Below, in pieces: positions 17,231 through 27,591 of a DNA stretch of 64,000 nucleotides. Source of the DNA: Candidatus Epulonipiscium viviparus (GTDB lineage Bacteria > Bacillota > Clostridia > Lachnospirales > Cellulosilyticaceae). How positions within the stretch are numbered: the first letter of the stretch is position 1; each line of letters starts with the position of its first letter. Location: contig NZ_CP117982.1 of the NCBI RefSeq assembly GCF_030708075.1, forward strand, positions 2,199,513-2,263,512, in the 5' to 3' direction. The notes beneath the pieces are model-generated. The model was given only the letters and a program-made list of their open reading frames with translations, searched no databases and had not been told where the DNA came from. A program made the position numbers and the translations under genes.

Positions 17231-18649
17231 ATGTATTTTATGACAATTAATGGAAAAATAGTAGAGGGAACCGGTGTAGCAGAGCAGGTTTATAACCCTG
17301 CAACAGGCGAGGTACTTGCTGAGTTTAAGAGCGTATCTTCGGAGCAATGCGAAGAGGCCTTAGTGGCAGCTGATGCGGCGTTTAAAATTTGGAGCAAGGC
17401 TTCTATTGCGGAGAGAGAAAAGGCCATTTTAGCATTTAGATCAGATTTGATTTCAGTACAAGATGAGTTGGTGGCGCTGCTGATGCTAGAAACCGGAAAG
17501 CCTCTTAATAACGCAACATATGACTATGAAATGTTAATAGACTGCTTATACTTTTTTAACGAGGAAAATAAACGTCTCTATGGCAAAACAATTTCCAACA
17601 GAACTAACTCGCATCTAAATATTATCGATCACGTACCTCTTGGAGTTGTTGTTGGGTATCTAGCATTTAACTTTCCGATTTTAAATTTGGGATACAAGTT
17701 GGGGCCGATCCTTGCATCTGGATGTACTTGCGTTTTGAAACCGTCATCCCTCACACCTCTAACGTCACTCAAAATCGGTGAAATAGCGAATAAGCATTTT
17801 CCTGCAGGAGTTATCAACATCATTGCTGGCAAATCTGGAGTTGTGGCACCGGTTATGAACAAAAGTGCGATTCCCAAAATGATGACTATGATCGGATCTA
17901 GTAGAGCAGGAAAATCTGTAATCCGCGACAGTGCGGACTATCTAAGACATTACTCACTCGAATTGGGGGGCAATGCACCGGCAGTAGTTTGCAAAGATGC
18001 GGACGTTGCAAAAGCGGCGGCAGAGATTAGCGATCTCAAATATGGTAATGCGGGACAGGTATGCGTTTCGCCAAATCGTGTATTTGTTCATAAGAATGTA
18101 GCAGATGAATTTGTGGAAGAGGTTTTGGCATTTGTTAAAAAGATAAAGCTTAAGGTTGGCGATGATAGCAATGAAGTATTGATGGGACCGATTGCGTCTG
18201 AGGAATACGCACAGGGGATGGTAGCCTTTACAGAAGATGCGATTGCAAAGGGAGCAAAGTTGTTAGCAGGCGGAAAGCGGACTGGGGTTGGATATTTCTT
18301 TGAGCCTACAGTTTTGCTAGGAGTAACCAACGAAATGCGTGTATATAAAGAAGAAGTGTTTGGACCGATTATGTCGATAATTCCATTTGATGATAGCGAC
18401 GACATTGTGGCTCTTGCAAACGATACAGAGTATGGATTGGCAGCATATGTCTATACGAAAGACCTCGATTGCGCATTAGAATTGGGCTCTGCCATTGAAG
18501 CGGGAAGCGTCTCGATCAACGAACCTTTGTATGATTTTAATTTGCCTCACGGAGGGCTCAAAGAGAGTGGAATTGGCAAAGACTGCTCGCTATATAGCTT
18601 AGAAGAGTACTATTATGTTAAGCGGCTGTCGATCAAAAGAAGGGGGTAG
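17231..18649 (+). CDS. NAD(P)-dependent aldehyde dehydrogenase, probable 3,6-anhydrogalactose dehydrogenase
   Basis: A 472-residue aldehyde-dehydrogenase-superfamily protein. The catalytic Cys278 lies in GNAGQVCVSPNRVFVH, the general base Glu244 in LELGGNAPAVV, and the cofactor region in LAFNFPILNLGYKLGPILASG (Asn for catalysis in FNFP) with CVLKPSSLTP. Broad family members oxidise lactaldehyde, glycolaldehyde or succinate semialdehyde; in agar and carrageenan pathways a related enzyme oxidises 3,6-anhydrogalactose to its acid. Placed between GH127 and a sulfatase, and with the cycloisomerase that would use its product in the same operon, that role is the best guess. ATG at 17231 is chosen, six bases after GAGGTG. 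The next gene starts two bases after the stop. Confidence 0.87.
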   Translation: MYFMTINGKIVEGTGVAEQVYNPATGEVLAEFKSVSSEQCEEALVAADAAFKIWSKASIAEREKAILAFRSDLISVQDELVALLMLETGKPLNNATYDYEMLIDCLYFFNEENKRLYGKTISNRTNSHLNIIDHVPLGVVVGYLAFNFPILNLGYKLGPILASGCTCVLKPSSLTPLTSLKIGEIANKHFPAGVINIIAGKSGVVAPVMNKSAIPKMMTMIGSSRAGKSVIRDSADYLRHYSLELGGNAPAVVCKDADVAKAAAEISDLKYGNAGQVCVSPNRVFVHKNVADEFVEEVLAFVKKIKLKVGDDSNEVLMGPIASEEYAQGMVAFTEDAIAKGAKLLAGGKRTGVGYFFEPTVLLGVTNEMRVYKEEVFGPIMSIIPFDDSDDIVALANDTEYGLAAYVYTKDLDCALELGSAIEAGSVSINEPLYDFNLPHGGLKESGIGKDCSLYSLEEYYYVKRLSIKRRG

Positions 18650-18651
18650 CG

Positions 18652-20016
18652 ATGAAGCCTAATATTCTGTTTATAATGACAGATCAACAAAGATTTGATA
18701 CGATTGATAACGATTTGATCATAACACCAAATTTAAATAAATTGATTAAGGAGAGCGTTTTCTTTGAGAATGCGTATTGTTCAAATCCCTCATGCATTCC
18801 GTCGCGAGCTGCAATTATGACAGGAAAAATGCCTAGCGAATGTGGCTGTCCGACATTTAAGACAAGGCTTCCGCAAACGGAAAAAACATTTGTGAAAATG
18901 CTGGCAGAGAATGGATATTTTACAGAGCTAGTTGGTAAGCTGCACTTTGCGGAGTCTAAGATCGATACTGGGTTTGACAAAGAGATTTTGGTTGATGGGC
19001 ATTCGCCAGGATATAATCCTAGTTTGATGGGAGAGTATATAAAATATCTGGCACAAAATAAGGTATCGCCAAATCAGCTATACAAAAAGACGTCTATGAG
19101 TGGTGGAGAATGGTTGGCAGATACTAAGTTTCACATCGATTATTTTTTGGGTGAGAAAGGTAAGCAGGAAATTTTGAAATTGCCGAAAGATAAACCCTGG
19201 TTCTTAAATTTATCATTTTCGGGACCGCACCACCCGTATGATTTGGATGGCACAAAGTATGCCGATATGTATAAATTAGAAGATATGGTGATTCCAAAAA
19301 CTAAATATGAGGATTTGGAGCAAAAGCCAAAGCACTTTAGAGAAATGGATTCCTACGCTAATATTTATCTTAAAGATTATACGCTTGAGGAATATCAACG
19401 TAGCAAGCGATCATATTATGCGAATCTTACTTTAATTGATGAAAAAATTGGAGAGGTGATAGCCACACTCAAATCGGAAGGCTTATATGATAATACTATG
19501 ATAATATTTACGTCTGATCATGGTGATTTTATGGGTGATTTTGGAATGGTGGAAAAGCTGCAGTGTCTGACAAACAGCCTAATGCGGGTGCCATTGTTTG
19601 TGAAGCCGCCAATTAAGGATTACTGCGGTCAAAAAGTAGAAGACGAAGTGTTAAATATAGACGTTGCGGCGACCTGTCTTGATGCTGCGGGGATTCCGAT
19701 ACCTAAGGATATGTCTGACTTTGGCTATACGCAATATTATACTGGCGAAGAAATTAAGCAGAGACCTTATATATTTATGGAAGCTGGGAATATTAAGGGT
19801 ATCATCAATAATAATATTAAAACTGTATCATATGTAGATCGTGATTATGGAGAGCTCTATGATTTGAGCGAAGATCCTCTAGAGATAAATAATTTATGGA
19901 ATGCGGAGCCATATACTGCGGCTAAAATGCAGGGGCTGATGTTGATCATCAATGAAATGTATAAGGCGATACCATATCATGATGTAATTTGGAATGTTGG
20001 AACACCATTGATTTAA
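18652..20016 (+). CDS. Sulfatase (type I), cytoplasmic, paralogue of the 8229 gene
   Basis: A 454-residue sulfatase. Formylglycine precursor Cys48 lies in CIPSRAAIMTGKMP; metal ligands in NILFIMTDQQRFD and FTSDHGDFMGDFG; Lys-His in LVGKLHFAES. Its whole architecture and end (VIWNVGTPLI) match the minus-strand sulfatase at 8229, so the two arose by duplication and may act on the same or neighbouring sulfate positions. No signal peptide. It starts two bases after the dehydrogenase stop with AGGGGGT as ribosome site and is followed by a terminator-like hairpin before the first GH2 gene. Activation would need an anaerobic sulfatase-maturing enzyme, which is not in this window. Confidence 0.88.
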   Translation: MKPNILFIMTDQQRFDTIDNDLIITPNLNKLIKESVFFENAYCSNPSCIPSRAAIMTGKMPSECGCPTFKTRLPQTEKTFVKMLAENGYFTELVGKLHFAESKIDTGFDKEILVDGHSPGYNPSLMGEYIKYLAQNKVSPNQLYKKTSMSGGEWLADTKFHIDYFLGEKGKQEILKLPKDKPWFLNLSFSGPHHPYDLDGTKYADMYKLEDMVIPKTKYEDLEQKPKHFREMDSYANIYLKDYTLEEYQRSKRSYYANLTLIDEKIGEVIATLKSEGLYDNTMIIFTSDHGDFMGDFGMVEKLQCLTNSLMRVPLFVKPPIKDYCGQKVEDEVLNIDVAATCLDAAGIPIPKDMSDFGYTQYYTGEEIKQRPYIFMEAGNIKGIINNNIKTVSYVDRDYGELYDLSEDPLEINNLWNAEPYTAAKMQGLMLIINEMYKAIPYHDVIWNVGTPLI

Positions 20017-20028
20017 ATAAAAGTGATT

Positions 20029-20065
20029 TATGGGGAAGTGAAATTGCGCTCCCCCATATTTATTA
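20029..20065 (+). terminator. Hairpin after the third sulfatase gene
   Basis: TATGGGG (20029-20035) pairs with CCCCATA (20052-20058) and is followed by a TTTATTATTA run. It may end transcription partially between the sulfatase and the GH2 gene, separating the catabolic from the hydrolytic half of the plus arm. Confidence 0.55.
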
Positions 20066-20088
20066 TTATAATGAAATGAGGACTAAAT

Positions 20089-23064
20089 ATGAAGCTTGAA
20101 AAATATTATGAAAACTTGGATATTCTGCATGTAAATACAACGCCGCATAGAGCATATTATATTCCGCGTAATAAGCAGCAACTGCCGAGGTGTCAATATC
20201 TTAATTCTTTAGATTGGCAGTTTAAGTTTTATAATAATCCATATGAAGTAGATGAGAGCTTTGCTCAAGGAGTGCTGGAAAATTGTGATTTAATTCCGGT
20301 GCCGAGCTCATTAAATATGTTGGGGTATGATAAGCATTTGTATGCCAATGTGAAAGGGCCGATTCCATTTATACCGCCATATGTTCCGGATGAAAACCCA
20401 ACGGGAGCGTATGTAAAATCGTTTGAGTTGACATCAGAACAAGTTAAGCTGAGAAATTTTTTAAACTTTGAAGGGGTGGACAGCGCTTTTTACGTATGGA
20501 TCAATGGGGAGTTTGTAGGGTATAGCCAGGTGGCACATGCAACAAGCGAGTTTGAGATTACAAAATATGTTCATGCAGGGGGTAACGTACTTGCTGTATT
20601 AGTATTGAAGTATTCCGATGGAACATTTTTGGAAGACCAGGATAAATTTAGAATGTTTGGAATTTTTAGGGATGTATATATTGTGCAAAGGCCGCAGGAG
20701 CATATCCGAGATTTTACTGTAAGACAAAATGTTGCTCAATCCATGAAGCAAGTGGATGTAAATATAGAAATTGAATGGGATGGCAAGCCGCAAAACCTCA
20801 TAGTGGAAGTATCATATAAAAATGAGGTTGTATATGAGGGGAATGACACTGCATTTAAAATTAAAAATCCGAAGTTATGGAATGCAGAAGAGCCAAATTT
20901 ATACACTTTAAAATTGATTGGCGATAACGAAATCATTCAGATAGAAATTGGTTTTAAGAAAGTCGAAATCAAAAATGCTGTTCTATATATAAATGGAAAA
21001 ACTGTTAAAATTAAAGGTACCAACAGGCACGATAGCAGTGCATATACAGGGGCTGCTATTTCCCGCGATCAGCTACTTGCCGACTTAAAAACTATGAAAG
21101 AGAATAACATTAATGCTATTAGAACGAGCCATTATCCAAATTCACCGTGGGCATATGAAATGTATTCGAAGTATGGATTTTATGTTATGGCAGAGGCAGA
21201 TATAGAAACCCATAATACTTGCGAAATCTATGGCGGTGGGCATCTGTATAATAGCAAGATAGAGTTGGTTGACGATTACACCTTTGGAATGTTATGCCAC
21301 GATCCTCGTTTTTACGAAGCACTATTAGATAGAATCAAAGCATGTGTAATTCGTGAGAAAAACTCTCCGTGTGTGTTTATGTATTCTTTAGGCAATGAAT
21401 CGGGATTTGGTCCCAACCTCGAAAAATGTGCTCAGTGGATTAAAAATTTTGATCCGACCGCATTGATTCACTATGAAAGCAGTGTGTATCAAAAGGTGGG
21501 GTATAACAACAACTTAACCAATATTGATGTGTATAGCAGAATGTATATTTCACCAGATGATGTGCGAGCCTATTGTGAAAAAGATGTAGTAGCGAAGCCG
21601 ATCGTGCTGTGTGAATATAGCCACGCAATGGGCAATAGCAATGGAGACCTTGAGCGATACTATCAGACAATGCTGGAGTTTGATACGTATATGGGGGGAT
21701 TTATTTGGGAGTGGAATGATCATGCAATTTATATGGGCAAAGAAGCGAATGGCAAAGACAAATATTTTTACGGTGGCGACTTCAAAGACTTCCCAAATGC
21801 TGGAAATTTTTGTTTAGATGGGCTACTTCATCCAGATAGAAAACCAAAGACGAATTTGCTAGAGTTTAAGAATGTGCATCGTCCGATTCGAGCTAAGTTG
21901 CAGGATCATAAAATTTGGCTAACCAATCAGCAAGACTTTGTAAATGTTAAAGATTACTATACAATTGTTGTAACGCAATATATAGACAATGCAGAAGTGA
22001 AGACGCAAACGTATGATAGCTTTGATCTAAAGCCGCATGAGCAAAAAGAATTGCTGTTTGAATTTACTGAGCACAAGGCAGTCGATAACTATCTGATTAT
22101 TTCGTACTATACTAAGACCGCAACCAACTTGATACCATTTAATTATAATGTTGGCTTTGATCAAATCATTTTAAATAAGGTAGAAACCAAGATTGCTAAA
22201 GCATTAGGTGGCAGAAAAGTTACGGTTACAGAAACAGATACAAAATTTATAGTAGAAAACGATACCTTCATTGCAAACTTTGATAAATTAAAATGTACAC
22301 TAGAAAAGTTTACAAAAGATAATGTGACCTATTTGGCAAAACCGCTAGACTATAATATTTTTCGAGCAGCAACAGATAATGACCGCAAAATCATCGCAGA
22401 ATGGAAAAAAGCCGGATACAACAGAACTGTCATCAAAATGCTTGATAGCAGCTACGAAGAAGTCAAAAATAAAACAATGATTAAATTTAAGTTCTTGATT
22501 ACCGCAGTATTTTTGCAAGCAATTATGGAAGTAGAAACTGAATATACAATCACAAACAAAGGTGACATCCAAGTTAGTATTCACGCCAAAAAAGATCCAG
22601 TATTTCCAGAGCTACCGCGTTTTGGTGTGAGATTATTTTTGGATAAATCTTTTCAGGATATTCAATATAAGGCATACGGACCTTATGAGAGCTATATCGA
22701 CAAGCATAATTACTGCATCTACAGCGAATACAAAGATAAAGTTGCGGATATGTATGAAGACTATATTGTGCCCCAAGAACATGGTAGTAGGTATGGTGCA
22801 ACCTACCTAAAATTATCCAATGGTACGCATCAGGTGGAGGTAACATCCAAAGACTTTTGTTTTAACGTATCAAACTTTACGCAAGAACAGCTCTTTCAAA
22901 CATCGCATAATTTTAAATTGAAAGAAGAAGACTTTGTGACTATGTGTATAGACTATAAAAATGCCGGCATTGGCTCTAGCAGCTGCGGTCAAGCAAAATT
23001 ATACGAACCATATGCAATCACAGATACAGATATTACGTTTAAATTTGAATTGCTATTTAATTAA
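20089..23064 (+). CDS. GH2 beta-galactosidase, LacZ type (first of a pair)
   Basis: A 991-residue five-domain LacZ-like glycosidase. The sugar-binding domain (DWQFKFYNNPYEVD to GFKKVEIKNAVLYINGK) leads to the TIM barrel with KGTNRHDSSAYTGAA, acid/base Glu437 in YSLGNESGFG and nucleophile Glu509 in VLCEYSHAMGNSNGDL, and the C-terminal small domain has the expected RAATDNDRK and GPYESYIDKHN segments. No signal peptide, so it cleaves imported oligosaccharides; it should remove beta-1,4-galactose from desulfated galactan ends. It is paralogous to the GH2 at 24574, with catalytic glutamates at almost the same residue numbers. ATG 20089 follows ATGAGGAC. A short terminator-like hairpin follows. Confidence 0.9.
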   Translation: MKLEKYYENLDILHVNTTPHRAYYIPRNKQQLPRCQYLNSLDWQFKFYNNPYEVDESFAQGVLENCDLIPVPSSLNMLGYDKHLYANVKGPIPFIPPYVPDENPTGAYVKSFELTSEQVKLRNFLNFEGVDSAFYVWINGEFVGYSQVAHATSEFEITKYVHAGGNVLAVLVLKYSDGTFLEDQDKFRMFGIFRDVYIVQRPQEHIRDFTVRQNVAQSMKQVDVNIEIEWDGKPQNLIVEVSYKNEVVYEGNDTAFKIKNPKLWNAEEPNLYTLKLIGDNEIIQIEIGFKKVEIKNAVLYINGKTVKIKGTNRHDSSAYTGAAISRDQLLADLKTMKENNINAIRTSHYPNSPWAYEMYSKYGFYVMAEADIETHNTCEIYGGGHLYNSKIELVDDYTFGMLCHDPRFYEALLDRIKACVIREKNSPCVFMYSLGNESGFGPNLEKCAQWIKNFDPTALIHYESSVYQKVGYNNNLTNIDVYSRMYISPDDVRAYCEKDVVAKPIVLCEYSHAMGNSNGDLERYYQTMLEFDTYMGGFIWEWNDHAIYMGKEANGKDKYFYGGDFKDFPNAGNFCLDGLLHPDRKPKTNLLEFKNVHRPIRAKLQDHKIWLTNQQDFVNVKDYYTIVVTQYIDNAEVKTQTYDSFDLKPHEQKELLFEFTEHKAVDNYLIISYYTKTATNLIPFNYNVGFDQIILNKVETKIAKALGGRKVTVTETDTKFIVENDTFIANFDKLKCTLEKFTKDNVTYLAKPLDYNIFRAATDNDRKIIAEWKKAGYNRTVIKMLDSSYEEVKNKTMIKFKFLITAVFLQAIMEVETEYTITNKGDIQVSIHAKKDPVFPELPRFGVRLFLDKSFQDIQYKAYGPYESYIDKHNYCIYSEYKDKVADMYEDYIVPQEHGSRYGATYLKLSNGTHQVEVTSKDFCFNVSNFTQEQLFQTSHNFKLKEEDFVTMCIDYKNAGIGSSSCGQAKLYEPYAITDTDITFKFELLFN

Positions 23065-23071
23065 AATGATG

Positions 23072-23097
23072 CCTCCTCTTAGACGGGGAGGTTTTTT
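23072..23097 (+). terminator. Terminator-like hairpin after the first GH2 gene
   Basis: CCTCCTC (23072-23078) pairs with GGGGAGG (23085-23091) around a short loop and is followed by six T residues. The next gene starts only 16 bases later without a visible promoter, so read-through or partial termination is likely, setting a lower level for downstream genes. Confidence 0.7.
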
Positions 23098-23112
23098 AGA
23101 AAGGAAGTTTTT

Positions 23113-24570
23113 ATGGAAAATGTGTTATTTATATTTACAGATCAATGGCGTGCAGATTGTATGGGATATCGCAATCATCCAGTTGTTAAAACTCCCAATT
23201 TAGATAAGCTTGCTCAAAAATCTGTAGACTTTAAAAATTCATTTACTACAACGCCACTTTGCACACCAGCAAGAGGAAGCCTACTTACGGGTCTCTATCC
23301 GCATCAAAGTGGAATTATTGACAATTGCGATGTGGGGGGGAGCTCTCAGGAGTATCTTCCTGGCAATGCGTTTACGTGGCTTGATGCTATGGCTAAGAGC
23401 GGGCGTAAAACTGGATACTTTGGGAAATGGCATCTGGGGCTAGATTGGGATGGGAGCAATAGCGGCGTCGACTTTGATATATGCCGAAAAGAAGGAAACC
23501 GCGCAAAGCATATGAATGGAATTCCCTTCGTAACAGAAAGAGGTCAGCTGATTAAAGACAGAGGAGAAAGGTTTGTTCCGGAAAAAAATGGCAACAAGCT
23601 TCCGTTTTATGGCAAAATTGATAGCGTAGAAAATAGATACGAGCATAAAGTAACTACAAAAGTGTTGGATTTTTTAGAAGCAAATAAGGATCAGCCGTGG
23701 TGCCTTACCGCATCATTCGTTGGGCCACATTTTCCGAGTATATTGCCAGAGCCATATTTCAGTATGTATCCTCCGGCAGAAATGGTGCTTCCAGAAAATA
23801 TAACAGATACGTTTTTTAACAAGCCGTGGTTTCACTCTCGAAATTGGTGGCCTAGTGTGGCGACGGACGATTTTACAGCAGAAAACTGGCAAAAGACCAT
23901 CTCCGCATACTATGGATGTATTACAATGATGGATGCATTAATCGGAGAAATTTTAGATAAGGCCGCAGCATGTTCTGGAGGTCGCCCAACCAAAGTGATC
24001 TTCACATCAGATCATGGCGAAATGTTAGGCGGTCATGCGAGATTTGATAAAGATGCTTATTTCTACGAGGAAGTTTTGCGAACTCCATTATTATATTGCG
24101 CAAACTTAAATGGAGATCAGGGGGGCTTTGCGCGAGATGACTATGCAACAACGCTGGATATAGCACAAACATTTTTTGGCTTAGCCGGATTTGGTGCTGA
24201 GAACGGATCGTCGTTAACGCCTATGTTAGACAAAAGCTATCAGCCAGATGCTGAGAAAATTATGTTTGGAAACTATTATAAGTATAATGGGCACAGCTTT
24301 GAAATTAGATTTGCGAGGACGCCGCGATATAAGTATAGTTTTATTCCGCAAGATATCGATGAACTTTATGATATGGAAAACGATCCGCAAGAGCTTGTTA
24401 ATCTTTCGGATAGAGCGCAATACCAAGATATTAAAGAAGAACTTAAGGCACGAGTTTTGCAGCATATGAAAGACACAAATGATTATTTGCTGGATGTAGA
24501 AAAATTACCAGAAGCTGGAACGATAAAAAGTGTACCGTATCCGCCAATTAAAACTACATGGGAGATGTAA
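23113..24570 (+). CDS. Sulfatase (type I, CTPAR branch), cytoplasmic
   Basis: A 485-residue sulfatase of a different branch from the other three. The signature is LCTPARGSLLTGLYPHQSG with Cys50 as formylglycine precursor; metal ligands in VLFIFTDQWRADCMG and FTSDHGEMLGGHARFDKD; substrate-side FGKWHLG. Choline-sulfatase- and polysaccharide-sulfatase-like proteins share the DQWRAD...CTPAR pattern. No signal peptide. It stands between two GH2 genes, three bases before the second one, suggesting that it removes the sulfate that blocks that galactosidase. Start at 23113 follows AAAGGAAG. Sulfate position not readable from sequence. Confidence 0.88.
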   Translation: MENVLFIFTDQWRADCMGYRNHPVVKTPNLDKLAQKSVDFKNSFTTTPLCTPARGSLLTGLYPHQSGIIDNCDVGGSSQEYLPGNAFTWLDAMAKSGRKTGYFGKWHLGLDWDGSNSGVDFDICRKEGNRAKHMNGIPFVTERGQLIKDRGERFVPEKNGNKLPFYGKIDSVENRYEHKVTTKVLDFLEANKDQPWCLTASFVGPHFPSILPEPYFSMYPPAEMVLPENITDTFFNKPWFHSRNWWPSVATDDFTAENWQKTISAYYGCITMMDALIGEILDKAAACSGGRPTKVIFTSDHGEMLGGHARFDKDAYFYEEVLRTPLLYCANLNGDQGGFARDDYATTLDIAQTFFGLAGFGAENGSSLTPMLDKSYQPDAEKIMFGNYYKYNGHSFEIRFARTPRYKYSFIPQDIDELYDMENDPQELVNLSDRAQYQDIKEELKARVLQHMKDTNDYLLDVEKLPEAGTIKSVPYPPIKTTWEM

Positions 24571-24573
24571 ACT

Positions 24574-27500
24574 ATGAAATTAGATAAATATTATGAAAAT
24601 CCTGATATATTGCATATTGGAACTGAAAAAGTTAGAGCATACTATATACCTCTAACACCCGAAGGGGAGTCTCGACTGATTGACCTGAATGGATCTGATT
24701 GGAGATTTAAATGGTTTCACAATATTTTTGATGTTCCAACAGAACTCAAAGACGGCATATTGGAAGATGCGGATACGATATCCGTGCCAAGTTGCGTAAA
24801 TATTTTGGGATATGATAGGCATCAATATTCTAATTTAGAAATTCCGATTCCTTTTGATCCGCCATATGCACCAATTGAAAATCCTTGTGGAGCATATGTT
24901 AAAACTTTTGAGATCGACGACTTAAATGAACTGTACTATCTCAACTTAGATGGTGTGGATTCTTGCTTTTATTTATGGGTGAATGGAAAATTTGCAGGAT
25001 ATAGCCAAGTTGCACATGCGACAAGTGAGTTTAATGTCACTAAATTTTTAAAGGTGGGTCAAAATACTATAAGCATTTTGGTCTTGAAGTGGTGTGATGG
25101 CACATATTTTGAGGACCAAGATAAATTTAGAATGACTGGAATATTTAGAGATATCTACCTTTTAAAGAGACCTGCAAATCACGTTCGCGACTTTTATATC
25201 AAAACGGCAATAGCACCGGTAGCAGCAATAGATCTGACCATTCAGGACTATGCTGGTGTAGTGGAGGAACTGAAATTTGAACTTTATTCTCCAGACGGAA
25301 CGCTCTTGAAAACGGATGCGATAAGCGACGCAGCAACGATCAAAGTGGAAGATGCCCTGTTGTGGACTGCAGAAACGCCATACCTATACACGTTGCGGCT
25401 TATTTCAGCAGAAGAAATTATCGAGCAAAAAGTAGGTATTCGAGTTATTGAAATAAAGGACGCCGTGCTGTATCTAAATGGGCAAAACATTAAATTTAAA
25501 GGTGTGAATAGACATGACAGCGATCCTTATACAGGTTTTTGCATAACCAAAGAGCAATTGCTAGTGGATTTAAAATTGATGAAGGAGCATAACATCAATG
25601 CGATTCGCACGAGCCACTACCCCAATTCGCCTTGGGCATACGCGCTGTATGATGAATATGGATTTTACTTGATAGCAGAAGCGGATATAGAAACCCATAA
25701 TACCGTTCACCTATACAATGGTGGCAGAACCAATTATAATTACGATGATCAAATTATTAAAAGCAAGACATTTGGTTTATTATGTACTGACCCGAGCTAT
25801 GAAAAAACTATTTTGGACAGAATCGAACGATGTGTAGTGCGAGAAAAAAATCATCCCTGCGTTATAATGTGGTCGCTTGGAAATGAATCGGGATATGGTC
25901 CAAATATGGAAAAGGCTGCCGCGTATATACACGAGCTCGATAGTGATTTTGTGATTCATTATGAGAGTAGCATATATGAAATGCCAGATTATACCAATGA
26001 CCTCTCAAACATTGATGTTTATAGCCGAATGTATATGCCGGTAGATAAGGTCGAAAACTATTGTAAGAACAATCCGCAAAAGCCGCTGGTGCTTTGTGAA
26101 TACAGTTGCGCTATGGGCAATGGTCCTGGAGATTTAGAAGACTATTTTGAAAAGATTTATGAATACCCATCGTTTGCGGGAGGATTTGTGTGGGAATGGT
26201 CTGATCATGCGATATATGAAGGAAAGACAGAACAGGGCAAGGAGAAGTTTTTGTTTGGAGGAGATTTTGGAGAGTTTCCTCATAGTGGCAGCTTTTGTAT
26301 AGATGGGCTAGTTTACCCAAATCGTAAGCCGCATACCGGATTATTTGAATATAAGAATGTAGCACGACCGATTAGAATGACTCAAGATGCTGATGTTGAA
26401 GAGACAACTTTTATCTTTACTAACACCATGGATTTTCTAAATTCAAAAGATATTCTCGAAATCAAGTGGGAATTATTTTTGGATCATGAAAAAGTGCAAG
26501 AAGGCATTATAGATCAAAATATATTACCGCATGAAAGCATCTCTGTCGTTGCAGCAGATCTAAATTGGAAAGAAAAGCCATTAATAGCAGCAGATATGTA
26601 TGTGATTTTCAAATATATCAAAACGGAAACAACCAATACGCTGCCTGCGGGATTTGAATTTGGATTTGATCAGTATATAATCCAAACGGTTTATCGAAAC
26701 TTTGCAGGAGATGGTACGCAAAATATTATTGAGGAATCTGAAGACGAAAAAATTTTAGTGGTCAAGTCTGATGCCAACGAATATGTATTCGATAAATTAA
26801 GGGGAACAATAACGAATGTTACAGTCGATGGCAAAAGCTTTTTTGAGAAGCCATTAGAAATTAATATTTGGCGTGCACCTGCAGATAACGATAAGCGATT
26901 TGCACAGCACTGGAAAACTGCGGGGTATGATAGAGTCACGACTAGAGTATACGAATGTGCGGTCGAGCAAAAGCAAGGATATACTGAAGTGGTCTTTAAA
27001 ATGGGTGTAGGAGCATTGGCTATCCAGAATTTTATTGCGCTTGAGGTTCGATACCTGGTTCACAACAATGGTGTACTAACGATTATTATGGATGGCGAAC
27101 GTGATGATGGATTTCCAGTATTACCTAGATTTGGCGTGAGAATGTTTTTGGCAAAGAATTTTGAACAAGTTGAATATTTGGGAATAGGCCCGCATGAAAG
27201 CTATATCGATAAATGTCGTTCTAGCTATTACGGAAAGTTTGATACCACTGTGACAGAGTTGCATGAAGACTATATTGTGCCGCAAGAAAATGGTAGCCAC
27301 TGCGGTTGTTCATATATCTCAATTAGCGATCAAACCTATAGTATTTTAATAGCAGGCAGTTCCCTGGTCTTTAACGCATCACATTATAGTGCAGAAATTC
27401 TGGAGCGCACATGCCATAACTTTGAATTAGAAGAAAGTCCATACACTGTCTTATGCATCGATTCTGATATGAATGGGCTAGGATCTAGTAGTTGTGGTCC

Positions 27501-27591
27501 GTTGCTAATTGAGAAGTATAGATTAAGCAACACTAGATTATATTTTAATACGCAATTTAAATTTATAAGAAATGAGGAAAGTAGTTCATGA
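24574..27591 (+). CDS. GH2 beta-galactosidase, LacZ type (second of a pair)
   Basis: A 1005-residue paralogue of the GH2 at 20089, with the same domain order. The acid/base is Glu438 (WSLGNESGYG) and the nucleophile Glu509 (VLCEYSCAMGNGPGDL). Differences cluster in the loops near the active site (for example CAMGNGPGD against HAMGNSNGD) and in the C-terminal domain (RAPADNDKRF against RAATDNDRKI), consistent with different substrate decoration. No signal peptide. The start at 24574 is four bases after the sulfatase stop with GGGAGATG overlapping that gene's end, and its own stop overlaps the ATG of the next gene (ATGA), so sulfatase, GH2 and GH2 are translationally linked. Confidence 0.9.
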   Translation: MKLDKYYENPDILHIGTEKVRAYYIPLTPEGESRLIDLNGSDWRFKWFHNIFDVPTELKDGILEDADTISVPSCVNILGYDRHQYSNLEIPIPFDPPYAPIENPCGAYVKTFEIDDLNELYYLNLDGVDSCFYLWVNGKFAGYSQVAHATSEFNVTKFLKVGQNTISILVLKWCDGTYFEDQDKFRMTGIFRDIYLLKRPANHVRDFYIKTAIAPVAAIDLTIQDYAGVVEELKFELYSPDGTLLKTDAISDAATIKVEDALLWTAETPYLYTLRLISAEEIIEQKVGIRVIEIKDAVLYLNGQNIKFKGVNRHDSDPYTGFCITKEQLLVDLKLMKEHNINAIRTSHYPNSPWAYALYDEYGFYLIAEADIETHNTVHLYNGGRTNYNYDDQIIKSKTFGLLCTDPSYEKTILDRIERCVVREKNHPCVIMWSLGNESGYGPNMEKAAAYIHELDSDFVIHYESSIYEMPDYTNDLSNIDVYSRMYMPVDKVENYCKNNPQKPLVLCEYSCAMGNGPGDLEDYFEKIYEYPSFAGGFVWEWSDHAIYEGKTEQGKEKFLFGGDFGEFPHSGSFCIDGLVYPNRKPHTGLFEYKNVARPIRMTQDADVEETTFIFTNTMDFLNSKDILEIKWELFLDHEKVQEGIIDQNILPHESISVVAADLNWKEKPLIAADMYVIFKYIKTETTNTLPAGFEFGFDQYIIQTVYRNFAGDGTQNIIEESEDEKILVVKSDANEYVFDKLRGTITNVTVDGKSFFEKPLEINIWRAPADNDKRFAQHWKTAGYDRVTTRVYECAVEQKQGYTEVVFKMGVGALAIQNFIALEVRYLVHNNGVLTIIMDGERDDGFPVLPRFGVRMFLAKNFEQVEYLGIGPHESYIDKCRSSYYGKFDTTVTELHEDYIVPQENGSHCGCSYISISDQTYSILIAGSSLVFNASHYSAEILERTCHNFELEESPYTVLCIDSDMNGLGSSSCGPLLIEKYRLSNTRLYFNTQFKFIRNEESSS